From: Brachynemurus nebulosus
Taxonomy: Eukaryota; Arthropoda; Insecta; Neuroptera; Myrmeleontidae
Length of the DNA stretch: 64,000 nt
Direction: 5' to 3'
Assembly (NCBI GenBank): GCA_035578155.1
Contig: JAPWDM010000006.1
Span: 18,182,305-18,246,304, forward strand
The notes under the pieces were generated by a model that was given only the letters and a program-made list of their open reading frames with translations, was not told where the DNA came from and did no database searches. This document shows positions 23,809 through 35,078 of this stretch, piece by piece; the first letter of the stretch is position 1, and the number at the start of each line of letters is the position of its first letter. Made by a program: the position numbers and the translations under genes.

Positions 23809-24080
23809 AATAACGTAATTTTCTATATCGTTTGCAATCATTTGAGCACCAATTTTAAAAATGTAATTGAAATTTACGAATTACTGGTACTTTTGACGCA
23901 TAAACTAATTTTTAGTAAAGGTTTTAAACATACGTTCCCACTGTAAGTTTGGAAATCATAAACGTTGACTATAGCAATCGGTTGCCCCCCATCAGTATTA
24001 GAACAATTTTTTGATTAAATCAACGACAGTGTCGTTGTAATAAAAAATGGAAACTCTCAAAAAAACTCACTCTGTATACA

Positions 24081-24768
24081 TATATACACTGTATAATTAT
24101 TGTACTATATTTAACCAAAAATGACGCGATGCCAACGCAGTGAGTAGTAGAGTATGTAGTTAGTGTCGTTTATTGCAAAACCGTTACATTCATTATATTT
24201 TGTATGGGCCGCGGCCGCCATTACTCGCGCCATATTACATATTAAATTATTTATTTCTGTCCGTTTTTGTTTTGTTCCATTTTACACACGATATAGGTAC
24301 ATAATATTGGCAGTTGGTTAGTTGATTGTAAGTTTTGTTATAATTGATTTTATTTCTTTTATATTATGTAATTTACAAATGTTACGGTGGCATTTAAATG
24401 GATGAATCGATGAGTATTAGCCATCGAATATTGATGATGTATTTCGTATAAATATTGATAATAAGGGCAAATTTACATTTTTACCATTTTGTATAATATA
24501 TGTAGAATATTTAGTGGAGGAAGACCAAATGGTATAGGGTGAATGCGGGAGAGATGCCGCATATTTTGAAAACATTTAATAATTCTTTAAGTATGCAGCC
24601 ATTCTTTTGAAACGTACCCCTTGCAGTCAAAATGGTGCATTCTAGTTCGTTCCGGCGGCCAGATTTTAATCTTATCCTGAAAAAGGGTCGTAGGTTAGTT
24701 CGCTCCCGACGTGTTACCTACTGTCAGGTAAAATTAGTTGCCTAAAAATATTCAAACTCATACATATA
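24081..24768. other. Spacer with a CpG-rich patch
   Basis: Mostly AT-rich, but 24206-24236 reads GTATGGGCCGCGGCCGCCAT then TACTCGCGCCA, the most CpG-rich stretch in the window. On the minus strand it opens ATGGCGCGAGTAATGGCGGC, a 40-codon frame without recognisable homology. A promoter or first exon (for instance of UBL3, whose start exon is missing) is possible but unproven. AGCCATTCTTTTGAAACGTA at 24597 resembles the end of the element at 24769. Confidence 0.3.
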
Positions 24769-25394
24769 CAGCCATTCTTTTGTTACGGACATGACATTTT
24801 CATGCCGTTTACACGCCCTCTTATAAGAAAAAAAAATAGAAGTTACAGTGGACTTTCGGAGATTGTCCAATCGCAAATTGTCCATATTTCAGTGTTAGAG
24901 ATTTAAACATCGTATGTTTACGTCACACGAACATTGTATTCACAAAAATTGTGTGTTTGCAGTATTCATGTGACGTAAACATGCGATATTTGAATCCCTA
25001 TCACTGCAATATTGACAATTTTTGGTTGGACAATCTCCGAAAGTCAACTGTATTTTTTTCTTATAAATTTTCAATACTAAGCAGGTAGATAAATGTGTAC
25101 ACAATATTTGTACTGGATATAAAATACATAACATTGTTAGTTTTAATGTTAGCTGTGTTACGGACGTGACAAGAAAGTGCCTGTTTCGTCACGTCCGTAA
25201 CACAAACTTTATTAGATCTAGCATTAAAACTAATAATTTTATGTATTTTATATTCGGTGCAAATATTGTGTACACATTGGTCTATCTGCTTAGTATTGAA
25301 AATTTATAAGAAAAAAATAACTTCTATTTTTTTTCTTATGAGAAGGTGTGAAAAGTGCCAGAAAATGTCACGTCCGTATAGAAAAGAATGACTG
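24769..25394. mobile_element. Palindromic TA-flanked element (outer)
   Basis: TA|CAGCCATTCTTTTGTTACGG on the left is inverted on the right as CCGTATAGAAAAGAATGACT then G|TA. The arms pair across most of the element and meet at TGTTACGGACGTGAC / GTCACGTCCGTAACA (25157-25203). GGACGTGACATTTTC is repeated at both the tips and the centre. The left arm is interrupted by a MITE at 24846-25050. Confidence 0.8.
24846..25050. mobile_element. TA-flanked MITE nested in the palindrome
   Basis: TA|CAGTGGACTTTCGGAGATTG and the inverse ATCTCCGAAAGTCAACTG|TA, 205 bp. Almost fully self-complementary, with TGTTTACGTCACACGAA pairing with TTCATGTGACGTAAACA. The corresponding position in the right arm (ATAACTTCTATT) shows the empty site. 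Confidence 0.85.
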
Positions 25395-25481
25395 TATGCA
25401 TTTAATTGATTTGAAATTTGGTACATAGTAAATGTAAACATTGTTCTTTAAAATTATTTATAAATAAACTTAAATTCTCCC

Positions 25482-25511
25482 AATTAATCGATTAATCATA
25501 CGACATCACTA
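25482..25511. mobile_element. hAT right-end remnant
   Basis: AATTAATCGATTAATCATAC then GACATCACTA matches the ends of the hAT element at 37141-38238 (TAGTGATGTCGGATGATTAA inverted). No left end was found upstream. Confidence 0.5.
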
Positions 25512-25667
25512 ATTCTGACCCTAAAGATTTCTAACTTACAGTATCTCAAACAAATTTTCTCTTTTCTATTGTTAAATTTTAAATTGGATATTAATTTGGT
25601 TCAAAAGTCACATTTTCTGAATGAACGTGGCTATTTTTCCAAATTTTATCAACAAATCTATAATTAT

Positions 25668-26345
25668 TAAAAGCTTTTATTTAACTTGCTATGTTAATAT
25701 GTTGGTTTAGATCAAATCTTCGAATCAAAATTTAGGCAGGTTCTAATTGAGCTAGAGGTTTTAAATTTTGCATACGTGTATGACCTTGATGACAATGCAA
25801 TATTGTATAATTAGTTTTGTCCTAAATCGCCCCAAAACCAAAATTGTTGATTTTTAGTCCTGTGCAACTTTTTGACATTTCGAATTGTTAAATATTGTCC
25901 AATGATTTTTTATTGCAATTTTTTGTTTCCATAGTTATGTTTGATTAGGGTAAATTAACCGATTAAAATACAGGTAAAAAAATTACTTCTTTAATTTTTT
26001 TTTTAAATTAATTGTAATCAGACTAAAAAGTAGAAAATAAATTAAAATAAAAATAATGTTTTTTAAGAAAAAGCTTTTATTTAAAAATAGGCTAAGAAAA
26101 TAAAATAACTTTTGAGTGAAGTTTGAAGCAATATGCAACATAATTTATAAAAGCTTGAGGTGTTTAATTAAGTTTGGTAACTACTGAAACGTAAAATAGC
26201 TACACTTATATCCAAAACAGAAATAAATAATGATAACGCCTCAAGCTTTTATAAATTATGTTGCATATTGCTTCAAACTTCACCCAAAAGTTATTTTATT
26301 TTCTTAGCCTATTTTTAAATAAAAGCTTTTTCTTAAAAAACATTT
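25668..26345 (+). mobile_element. Family H element with terminal foldback hairpin, copy 1
   Basis: Starts TTAAAAGCTTTTATTTAACT, runs through a ~370-bp unique part (GACCTTGATGACAATGCAAT, GATTAGGGTAAATTAACCGA) and ends in a hairpin whose ~110-bp arms (about 26050-26160 and 26236-26345) contain TGAAGCAATATGCAACATAA and its inverse. AAGCTTTTATTTAA recurs at the start, hairpin base and end. Other copies: 46491-47184, 62055-62755 and a partial one at 37572-37985. Confidence 0.82.
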
Positions 26346-26794
26346 TTTTTACCTTAATTTTTCGTTTCATTTTATCAGCTATTATTTTAAAAAAGAGAAA
26401 ATTAACTTTTGAAATAGGTATGTACCAAATTTTTTTAAAAACTCCAACAACCATAATTTTGTTGTAAGAAATTTGAAATTTGAAGATGGTCACAGATATT
26501 TGATACTGCTTTTTTCAATTTTGACAGTCAGAATTGTAAAAACAACAAATTACATACGAAGTCGCATAGTAAGAAAGGTTGAACACCACTATTACATAAA
26601 GTCTATGTAATAATAAAATATATTGCATATAAAATTTAATATTTTTTCAACGGAAAAATGTTTAATATAGTCGCAGATTTATTGGTTTTTCTGAGAAATA
26701 TGCAAATTATCTTTCTTTGAGACTAGCTGTTGCCAACTGGCGTAATTTCCGTAAAAAAACCTAATAGAGTCTGCGTTTACAAAGTTCCTGTGTA

Positions 26795-27036
26795 CAGTCG
26801 GCACTATGAAAGTGTTACAACACGGGACTAAAATCACAGTTTCATAGTGAGATAAAAAAAATATGTAGATGCCAGTAACTAGTTTACTGCTATGTATCTA
26901 TACTACGACAATAACAAAACAAACATTATTCTACGTGTACTTACATGCAGCGTTTGATTGTGTTTGCCACACCAGAGTGGTGAAAATAATATTGGTTGTA
27001 ACACTTTAGTAGTGCACACTTTCATAGTGACTACTG
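26795..27036. mobile_element. TA-flanked MITE, 242 bp
   Basis: TA|CAGTCGGCACTATGAAAGTG and the inverse CACTTTCATAGTGACTACTG|TA. TGTTACAAC near the left end is matched by GTTGTAACA on the right. No coding frame. Confidence 0.82.
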
Positions 27037-27332
27037 TATTTTTTATGGAAATTTTAACACTCAAAAAACAGCCATATTTTGAGAACGCTTCGCAATTTTA
27101 AACCTCTTGTATTATTTGCTATTTAGTGCCGTTTTCTCCAAACAATTCGACACAAATAATTAAATAAATAAATAATATCCATATTTTGATTATATTAAGA
27201 TGGTAGACAATCTGGCATTGCGGGTCGTATTTTTGGAGTCTGTGGGTCACATGTGGCCCGTAGGTCACATTACAAATCCTTATTTTAAATAAATCATCTA
27301 ATTTCGATAGTCGCTATACAAAATATTCAAAA

Positions 27333-27337
<5 letters not shown>

Positions 27338-27412
<75 letters not shown>
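27338..27412. repeat. (TA)n microsatellite
   Basis: About 37 TA units. Flanked by AT-rich sequence without a recognised element; it lies ~100 bp from the hAT derivative at 27515. Confidence 0.95.
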
Positions 27413-27414
<2 letters not shown>

Positions 27415-27514
27415 AATTCAATTAAAACAGTAACAATTTAAGCATACCCTGTGGCTCATCCAAACATTTCGAATCCAAGTTCTATGCAACAAATAGGGAA
27501 TAATTACTATAGTG

Positions 27515-28318
27515 TAGTGTTTTTCAACCTGTGGGTCGTGACCCCGTGAGGGGTCGCGAAGCCTTTTTAAAGGGGTCGCAGTTACTTTAACAATAAAACC
27601 ACTCTAGTTCAATATATAATATTTAATAAAGAAAAGGTTAATTAAAGGTTACACTACTGTGATGGTTTCATACTTTCGCTTAATAAAATTTCAAAACAAA
27701 TAACTGCGGCTTATTTTCAATAACAGTAAATTCGATTTTTAAATAATTGTCGTCATATAGACGCTTCTTCTTTCCTTTTGTTTCATTACTCTCATTGGAA
27801 CTTAAAGTTGACGGTTGTGCATGTCTTTCCAGAAACTCATCCATTTTCAATAATTACAACGAGCACAGAATTTGGTTATTAAACAATAAAGGACAGTGAG
27901 CAACTACTAAACAAACAACAAGTCAATTCAATAAATTTAAACACGATTCAAAGCGAATTCAAAGAATTCAAAAGTGCTATCCTTTACTCGTCTGATGCAC
28001 CACACAGCGCTCATTACGTTGCGCTATGTCTCTCTCACACAAGTCACGCACGCATTCAGAAACTTCTATAAGTCGTCAACTTCGATGTCGACATAAAAAT
28101 GTGCCTGTTTAAAATCCTTTATTACGTATATATTTAATTGACACCAAACTGAAAATAATCAATAATGATAAACGGATTCGATATTTATAACATAAAATAA
28201 AATAAAAGTTAGAAATAGCAGAGGGTAGGGGTCGCGAAATATTTTCCTATACTAGGGGGTCACAAAATATTTTTCCATACTAGGGGGGTCGCGCCATGAA
28301 AAAGGTTGAAAAACACTG
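27515..28318 (-). mobile_element. hAT derivative with perfect 8-bp target duplication
   Basis: 804 bp bounded by TAGTGTTTTTCAACCTGTGG on the left and the inverse AAAGGTTGAAAAACACTG on the right. The flanks are the identical octamer CTATAGTG (27507-27514 and 28319-28326), a hAT-type duplication. The terminal phrase CAACCTGTGGGTCGTGACCC is shared by many animal hAT elements of the ZBED5 group. Subterminal GGGGTCGCG motifs occur on both sides (near 27550-27580 and 28228-28295). Between them lies a relic of the transposase N-terminus on the minus strand; the rest of the gene is deleted. Confidence 0.9.
27680..27844 (-). pseudogene. hAT transposase N-terminal relic (ZBED5/FAM200-like)
   Basis: A 54-codon minus-strand frame starts at ATG (27844-27842) and stops at 27680. 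It begins MDEFLERHAQ and contains KKKRLYDDNYLKIEFTVIE followed by NKPQLFV. The pattern, a short Met-Asp-x-Phe-Leu start, a basic stretch and then YDDxYLKxxF with an aromatic/PQ segment, is typical of the N-terminus of hAT transposases related to ZBED5, FAM200 and GTF2IRD2. In those, PQC-hydrophobic-C follows and starts the zinc finger; here both Cys are missing and the frame stops. It sits inside a hAT element with intact ends (27515-28318), so it is the coding remnant of an internally deleted copy, not a host gene. Confidence 0.7.
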
Positions 28319-28326
28319 CTATAGTG

Positions 28327-29221
28327 TAATAGCAACACATATGCACCGGCTGTTGTTTGTTATTATTTAACTTTAGCATTGACTATACCTAGTTGTTTTA
28401 TGTTCGTTGCATTAAACTGGATCGGAAATGCTTTGCTGAGCTATACTGTATGTTGTATAAGCCACACTTATCAAATTTTTTGTTTTTGAAAATGTAAATT
28501 TCGAAATTAGTCGAATCAAATAACCCAGAAATCAATACTTTTTGTTTCATTTGTTCACCAAAATGTTAGCAAATCATTATAATAAAAATTTTGTAATCGT
28601 ATTTTGTAAACAATTTTAAGAAATCAGTGTTCAGTGAATTAATTTAAGTATTTGGCTTTGTCGTGAGAAATTATATAATTAATGCTAATTATTTGTAAAT
28701 ACGCATTCACTAGTTGGCTATTTACAATCAATGTTTTAACATACTAAAGATTAATTACAATTAACAGCCTTGTGTTTGTGTTCTAAAAGAAAAAAAAATG
28801 ATTCTAATTGAAACGGTTTTTTTTTCTTTTTTTTTATTGCGCCCTTGATCTGAATTTACAAAACGGTGATCTTTATATGGTATTTATGTTACAATGTTAC
28901 AACGATGATAAGTAAAAGAAAAAAAACTGGGTTTTTTTTTGTAAATTAATTTGTCATAGCTCTAATACACATTTAACCAAATTAACCCTCAAAAATATTT
29001 TCAAGTTTATGGGTAAAAGTGTTACAAAGGACAAGTGTTCAAATTTGACGATTAACTTGTTTTATCAGTTAATCAAGGTATTCTTTATGATTCGGTAGAA
29101 ATCAGAAGTTATTTAAATTTTGAAAAGAATAATAGTGTCTTTAAAAACAAGCTTGACTAGTGGGTTTGATACTTAAGGTCAAATGCAACTCTTGAGGTTC
29201 ATATACAGCAGTGGTGTCACC
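28327..29221. other. No supported feature
   Basis: AT-rich sequence between two hAT-type elements. No repeat shared with other parts of the window was seen. Confidence 0.35.
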
Positions 29222-29503
29222 CAGGGATTCCCAAAGTGTGCGCTGTCAAATCACAAAGGGCGTCACAGCTGTCTCGTTCATAGCTTCAGACCCGGCGAAA
29301 GTAAAAAAAATGGCTTTAAAACTGGCGAAAATGGGAAAATATAAGTTTTTTCTTTTTTTTTTTTGCTTAGTCTGGGGAGAAATTTTTGAAAAATCTAATT
29401 TTCGGGGTCTACTATTTCTCTTCCCGGTCTTGTATAGTTTGTAGTACAAAATGTATTTTAGCATATTAAGGAAGCGCAGGTATAAAAAGTTTGGGAAGCC
29501 CTG
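29222..29503. mobile_element. hAT-type MITE, 282 bp
   Basis: CAGGGATTCCCAAAGTGTG and the inverse AAAAAGTTTGGGAAGCCCTG are the ends; CAGGGNTTCCCAAA is a common hAT-type end. The flanking octamers GTGTCACC and ATGTAATC share 5 of 8 bases, consistent with an old duplication. The open frames across it are not conserved protein. Confidence 0.65.
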
Positions 29504-29589
29504 ATGTAATCTATTAATCGCAATACCAAATTTCATTCGTATCATTTTTGTTGCAATTAATTTAAAAAATTCAGTAGTAAGTGCATGCT

Positions 29590-29770
29590 GAACCATGTAA
29601 AATTAGGGTTCGGTGGTCATTGCAAAGGAAATTATGAAAATAATAAACCGTAATAAATATATGTATTTGAATTTCCGATATTTTATTACGAAAATTGCGA
29701 AAATCCCTATAGCTACTGGCTGCGAAACCCTGATTTAATGCATGATCAACATTCACTTGACGAATTTTTT
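29590..29770 (-). repeat. GTCAAGTG...GGGTTYCG family repeat, copy
   Basis: On the minus strand: AAAAATTCGTCAAGTGAATG, then CAGGGTTTCGCAGCCAGTAG, then ATTACGGTTTATTATTTTCA. Dispersed repeats with TTCGTCAAGTGCGTGTC followed by GGGTTCCGTAG are widespread in insects. Related pieces: 46080-46165 and 48860-48985 (minus), 33388-33445 (plus), and the starts of the family C inserts. Confidence 0.6.
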
Positions 29771-30129
29771 ACATTATTCTTGTCATTTCTGTGTTCCAAA
29801 AATGTTAAATTATTTTATTAAGATACGACACTGTTATGACAAAAAATTAGTCAAGTGCGTGTCAAAACACACAAAAAGCGATGACAGGCATGATGAAATC
29901 ATAACTATAGTGAAAACAACAACTGAAAATGATTCATTCACATAAATTTATGTATCAGACAAGCTCGTAATATAGCTATCTGTCACAAGATCTACTATCT
30001 AATATACTGAAAAAGGATAGTAGAAATTATAGTAACTTTTAGATATATGTGACAAAATTTTATTTTTGAAATGAGTCATTTTTAGGTCTTATAAATACGA
30101 TTATACCTAAGTGTTCCGTGATTATGACT

Positions 30130-30545
30130 ACGAAACACTAAAAAGAAAAAATTGAATTTGGTGACGTCACCACGTAAATCAAATTTTTTAAAAACTCAAA
30201 ATCGTAATTTGGCTGTTAGAAGTATAAAATTTGAAGTTTTTAATATCGATTTTTTTTTATTTTTGGACAAAATTATAATTGTACAGACAATAGAAACATC
30301 ACATCCGGAAAGTAAGTGATATTGCCTCAGCGAATTTAGTTACTTTGACAGTAAAAATGAAAATTTTCAGCTATTAATTTAAAAAAAATTTGACTTAATG
30401 ACGTCATCACACATACTAAATTTTATGAAAATTTCAAAAATCGTAATTTTATTGTTGAAAACATGAAATTTGAAATTACTAATCGCTTTTTCGTTATTAC
30501 TTTTTTTCATTTTTGATAAAATCACATCTGAAAAGTAACTGCACG
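30130..30545 (+). repeat. Diverged two-unit tandem repeat with GTGACGTCA
   Basis: Units beginning near 30145 and 30383 share TGACGTCA(C/T)CAC, AAAAATCGTAATTT, AAATTTGAA(G/A)TT and a following TCTGAAAAGTAA-like phrase. Spacing ~240 bp. No frame. Similar pairs with TGACGTCA occur at 41951-42440 and 50340-50540. Confidence 0.55.
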
Positions 30546-31044
30546 GTATTATTTTTGTCTACCCATTGTATTTATTTATTTAAAATCAGCATATTTTTTG
30601 CATTTTTTCGTCTACTGACGTAATATTATCAAGTACAGCAAAAATACAATAATTGCCTAAGCTAGACCTACCAGAACTAATCAAAGCTTACCCTATACGA
30701 TTGCACTTTTTAGTCGAATTTTTCAACTGAAAAAATTAGACTTATACAGCCTATATGATAAGAACGGCGAGAGTAGAGGCGCTATCAAGTTGATTGGAGC
30801 AAAACTGACGAAGTTATAAGCATTTTTGTTGTTACCTGGCAGATGTTTCGCTCTCTATATATCTCTCTTTCTCAGTTATAGAAATTTCAATGGAAGTACT
30901 AACGTGTTTATACCTGTACTGTATATTTTGTCAGTGTAGGGTACAAAAATTAGTTTAGCAGTAAGTATTCTATATCAGTTTTATACAAGAATTTTTAAGT
31001 GTCCAAACTTTAAAGCGTTTTCCCCACAGCTCACGTTTTCAAAG

Positions 31045-31362
31045 TCGGTGCCCCTCATAACTTCAAAACTACAGCACCGATCCATTTGAAATTTTGAACA
31101 CTATTTCTGTACATAATTTACGAGGTAACGCTGGAGAGTTTTTTTTTTAAATTTGTTAATAATTTTTATTTTACAATAACAAATTAGCCAATTTTTTTTC
31201 GCAAAAAATCGTGTTTTTCCGTTCTAAGTGTTCCAAAAAAGTGAAAAATTGAAATTTCGAAAAACCCTCCCAGCGTTACCTGAGGAAAACTATTATCTGA
31301 CGAATGAACTTTAATTTTTTTTATTTCGGATGATCCAGCACCAAGTTATGAGGGGCACCGCA
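31045..31362. mobile_element. Foldback MITE, ~318 bp
   Basis: GGTGCCCCTCATAACTT at 31047 is inverted at 31343-31360 as AAGTTATGAGGGGCACC, and GAGGTAACGCTGGAGAGTTT is inverted as AAACCCTCCCAGCGTTACCT. Arms ~110 bp around an AT-rich loop. Target duplication not clear. Confidence 0.7.
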
Positions 31363-31560
31363 ATTCTACTTTTTTCCGAGACACGTTCGAATAATTGCTG
31401 CCATTACTGTATTTTTTACTATTTCTTCGAATGTCATACTTTAATGTACCACTGGTTTTAATAAAGAAATTTTAACTGTGTTGTCACAAAAAAAATAATA
31501 AAAACATGCCTTTTTTTTACGAATTAACCTTACCCTCTCCTTAACCTAAAAATAGCAAAA

Positions 31561-31588
31561 AAGTGTCCGGGTCTAGTCGGTTTTACGG
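31561..31588. mobile_element. Family E terminal repeat remnant
   Basis: AAGTGTCCGGGTCTAGTCGG followed by TTTTACGG|TA is the end of a family E element. The rest is absent; a family A 3' fragment follows at once. Confidence 0.75.
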
Positions 31589-31595
31589 TATATAA

Positions 31596-31738
31596 ATTTT
31601 AGTGAATGTCATTTTCGGCTTCTATAGAGTTCTTAAAATAATTTTCTGTCATAGTTCCAAGCTCAAATCGCGTCATGGCTGTAGTGGCTGTAATAATTGA
31701 ATTTTCAGTTCGGAAGTTCGCTAAAAGCTCAAAATTCG
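31596..31738 (+). repeat. Family A 3' fragment
   Basis: TTTTAGTGAATGTCATTTTC through GGCTGTAGTGGCTGTAATAA to GGAAGTTCGCTAAAA matches the 3' third of family A. The 5' part is replaced by the family E terminal remnant at 31561-31588. Confidence 0.72.
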
Positions 31739-31951
31739 TTAGCAACATACAAACTAAATTAATAAACAAAAGTCTCGCAAACATGGAGGGTCTACTGTTC
31801 TAGTAATAATATTGAATAATTTTCTAAAAAAACACACACGATTGAAAGTTATTTATCAAGATGTGAAGAAACAAAGTATACATCAGCAGCATAATGTATA
31901 GGAAACGTAGGAGGTTCTTTTTAATAAAACGCGCTCTCGCTCGCTACATTG

Positions 31952-32197
31952 ATGGCGGATTTTGTTGAAATACCAACCAAACGGTACTTCGCTCGGTACC
32001 GCGACTTGATGTTTGTTCGTCGTGTTTCTTCACTACTGTATATGCATTCGGCCACCTACATAATTATTAACGTGACACACACAAGTGAAACTGATCAATT
32101 TTTATTAATTTTTTTTTTTTTTTTTTTGAAAATATCGTCACTTCCACGGAGTGAGCGAACATTTATTTCGCTATATTACTTTCTAATCAAAAAATAA
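31952..32197 (+). other. GC-richer patch with an unassigned short open frame
   Basis: 31928-32060 is clearly less AT-rich than its surroundings (CGCGCTCTCGCTCGCTACAT, GGTACTTCGCTCGGTACCGC). ATG at 31952 opens an 81-codon frame beginning MADFVEIPTKRYFARYRDLM; its second half is low complexity (a long T run). I recognise no domain. It could be a promoter/5' UTR, an exon, or chance. Confidence 0.25.
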
Positions 32198-32256
32198 AAT
32201 TAACACAATAAAAAGACACTTTTTACATTACTAAAATATCACTTTATTTAGGGTAG

Positions 32257-32812
32257 GGCGGAGTAAAAAAAAGACAAAATCAAATCTTTTCATTTTTCAT
32301 GTAGAAAATATTTGAATTTTTGAGATTTCGCATGTTTTTTCACTCAAGCTAATAACTTAAATCTATAAAAAAAAAAATGAAAACCTTGTCTTTTTTTTAC
32401 CCGCCAAATGGGGTAAAAAAAAGACAGTGGAGGGTAAATAAAAGACAGACCTCTAACTAATGGGATACTGCAAGTACATGGTTGGAAGGGTAAAAAATAG
32501 ACAGCTTGGGTAATTAGCAGTACAATACTTTTTATTTCACAACTCTACTACAAAATTTTTTAAAGATATATTTAAATTTTAAATACATATTTTACCAAAG
32601 AACAGTGGTATTTTGCAAAGTAAAATATTTGTTTATTATTTACAAAGAACTTTAGCTAAGATTAAGCAGTAACAAAAGTCAGGAAAAGTTAACTGATGCA
32701 AAAGCTATTAAAACAGTTTTTATTTCACAAACGTACAACTAATAAAAAATAGCTCATTAAAAAACCAAATATGCTTATTTGAGGCTGTCTTTTTTTACAC
32801 CACTTTACATAA
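32257..32812. repeat. Element or array with GGTAAAAAAAAGACAG motifs
   Basis: GAGTAAAAAAAAGACA, GGGGTAAAAAAAAGACAGTG, GGGTAAATAAAAGACAG and GGGTAAAAAATAGACAGC occur at 32270-32510, with inverted versions GTCTTTTTTTTACCC (32389) and GGCTGTCTTTTTTTACACCA (32783). The outer pair could be inverted ends of one element. Confidence 0.45.
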
Positions 32813-32908
32813 AGTAAAAAAATAAATCAAAATAATCTATGAATGAGTTAAAAATACTAAATGTGTGCAGTAAAGCATAGTTACACATTATAAAAACAAA
32901 TAAATTTC

Positions 32909-33361
32909 AATTTCCGTTTATAAAAATTAGTTTTTTGGAGAAACCAGTTTACATAGAATAACCTTTTTTATGTAAATTTTTCTCCTCTTTCCAATGGTGT
33001 AAAAAAAATGCCGTAAAAACTTTTGAATTTGAAAAATTTTGGCAAAAAAACTATATTTTTTTCACGAAAATGTTCAAAAAATTAAGTTCTGGGCATTGGA
33101 CGTGTCTGGCTGAAGAATTCATCCAGTATTTTTGGGTTTCCAACGTTTTCACCAAATTTCGTAAAAATAGAGTATTTCGTTCGAGAGTTATCGCGCGGAC
33201 ACATAAATACATACATACATATATATATACAAATTTTAGTGAATGTCATTTTCGGTTTCTAGGGACCTCAAAACAAATTTCTGTCATAGTCCTGGACTCA
33301 AGTCGCGTCATGACAGTGGCTATAATAGTTAGCTGAATTTCCGATTCGAAAATTCGTTAAA
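32909..33361 (+). repeat. Family A repeat, copy 2
   Basis: Shares AATTTCCGTTTATAAAAATT, GGCATTGGACGTGTCTGGCT, TTTCACCAAATTTCGTAAAA, TTCGAGAGTTATCGCGCGGA and the 3' part up to CGAAAATTCGTTAAAA. The internal microsatellite is short here (ACATACATACATATATATAT). The CCTGTCGCAGC start is absent. Confidence 0.8.
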
Positions 33362-33387
33362 ATTGAAAATGTTTCAAAAAAAAAAAA

Positions 33388-33445
33388 TGGCCAAGTGGGT
33401 GTTGGATATGCATTGAGTTAGGGTTCCTCAGTAGCTGGAGTTGTT
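33388..33445 (+). repeat. Related GGCCAAGTG...GGGTTCC repeat
   Basis: ATGGCCAAGTGGGTGTTGGA then GAGTTAGGGTTCCTCAGTAG has the same layout as the repeat at 29590. A phrase AGGTTCCGAAATTTTTTTTC then TTTGGAACCCC at about 34600-34628, following CATAGACAGACAGACATGAT, may be its far end. Confidence 0.5.
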
Positions 33446-35078
33446 CACAGTTTACGGAATAGAATATACGACAATTAAGTACAATTATTTAAGGTTTATT
33501 ATTGGTGTTACTTGACGGTCAATTACGTGATCTCTTAAATAAACACACAAACCTGATTACTGTTCGAAAAATGAAACCACAATACTGACTTTCACAACAG
33601 ACAATCTGTATTTTAAAAAAAAATTTTGTTTCAATTATATATAAACAATTTTTAATTTTTGAACTTAGAAATTAAATTCTTGGGTTGTATGCAGCAGATT
33701 TAATTGTAATTATATTGAAAATCTGCATTTTAATCTGACAATTAAATAGTCATTTTAGGATTCCGAAATCTAGGAACTCATATCTGTTTGCTGTGTATCC
33801 GTACGTCCCTCCGTCACACCCTTATAATTCCTAAATCGAGGGCTAAAATCTATATTTTTGAAAATGTCTTAAGGTAGTTGGTCGATAAAACGATTTTTTC
33901 AAAGGAATTTAACGAAACTTCTCTAGATATTTATTTAATCTAATACCAATAATTCGAGCCCTTACCCCCAAAAATATTGACCATCCCAATTTTTAGAAAA
34001 ACGGTTTTAAAGTTTTGTAATTTTAACACGGGCTCTTATGGGAAAACTCAATTTTTTTTTGAATAAAATGAAAACATGTCAAAGGAATTTGATAAAAATT
34101 TAATATGTTAGTTAATACAAAATTACAAACCAAATTTAATAAGGAATAAAAATTATTGACCACGCCGTTTTTGAAATATAATTTAAAAACATCATTTTAC
34201 AACGTTTTTACAACGCTTTTTCAACAATTATTTTAAATTGCTACAACATAAGCGCGCGGAAATTCAAAAAAACAAGTGCTATAGAAATACAATAACTGAA
34301 AAATAGTAATACATTATTTCATTTTTTGATAAAAGAAAATTTTTTGCTGAGGTATACTTTTGTACCTGACTATTTCAGAGCAACCACGTTAAGGAGGAGG
34401 GGATTAAAAACCACTATAAATTATAAGAGTCCTTTCTGACGATAAACATTTTCATCCCCATTTTCCAAAACTAAATAGTACCTACCCCAAAAAAAAAAAA
34501 AAAAAATGGAGAAAAAAATATTTTCTGAGGTCTTACATCTGTAGTTGTATATACAAAATTTCATGTTCATAGACAGACAGACATGATGAAGTTCTAAAGG
34601 TTCCGAAATTTTTTTTCTTTGGAACCCCAAAAGCCGTAATTACTTTTGTACGTATATTCTCATAACGATTTCAATCTGATTAATAAATTTTGGGAAATTT
34701 TTACGTGATTGTTTTGAAATACAATTATAATACAAACCTTATCAGTTTTAAAAATATCATAAAATTCAGCATATTATGAAATTTTCTTTCTGTGAAATGT
34801 GGTGTATTGGTTTTCGTTACAGAATATAAACAGTTGGAAATTTTTTTAACTTCCTGGATTTGGTTAGTCATGTGAACCTCCACGAAGATGCGTGCATGTT
34901 TCTATCTAATCATCTTCACAGTTAATAAAAAAAATTCACTTATACTTCCTGGTTCTTTCTTTTACGCACCGAATATCTTTCTCCTAAGAGGCACTACGGT
35001 TTTGGTCTTGAAGTTTTCTCTTGGTCTTGTACTTTTTTACAATATCAACCCCAATACCAAGTGAATAAAACCAATAAT
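33446..35078. other. No gene; probable old repeat remnants
   Basis: Contains CCGTACGTCCCTCCGTCACA (33800) and CATAGACAGACAGACATGAT (34568), typical of dispersed repeats, but no clear ends. Open frames are low complexity. Confidence 0.35.

Larger units (their letters stand above)
22138..24074 (+). mobile_element. Family F foldback element with two nested insertions
   Basis: TA|CAGAGTGAGTTTCTTGAGAA at the left, and ACTCTCAAAAAAACTCACTC then TG|TA at the right. Long imperfect arms include TTTAATCAAGAAATTGTTTA / ACAATTTTTTGATTAAATCA. Two other elements interrupt it: family D (22291-22733, inverted) and family G (about 23308-23808). Removing them leaves ~1 kb collinear with the intact copy at 44297-45710. 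Confidence 0.85.
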
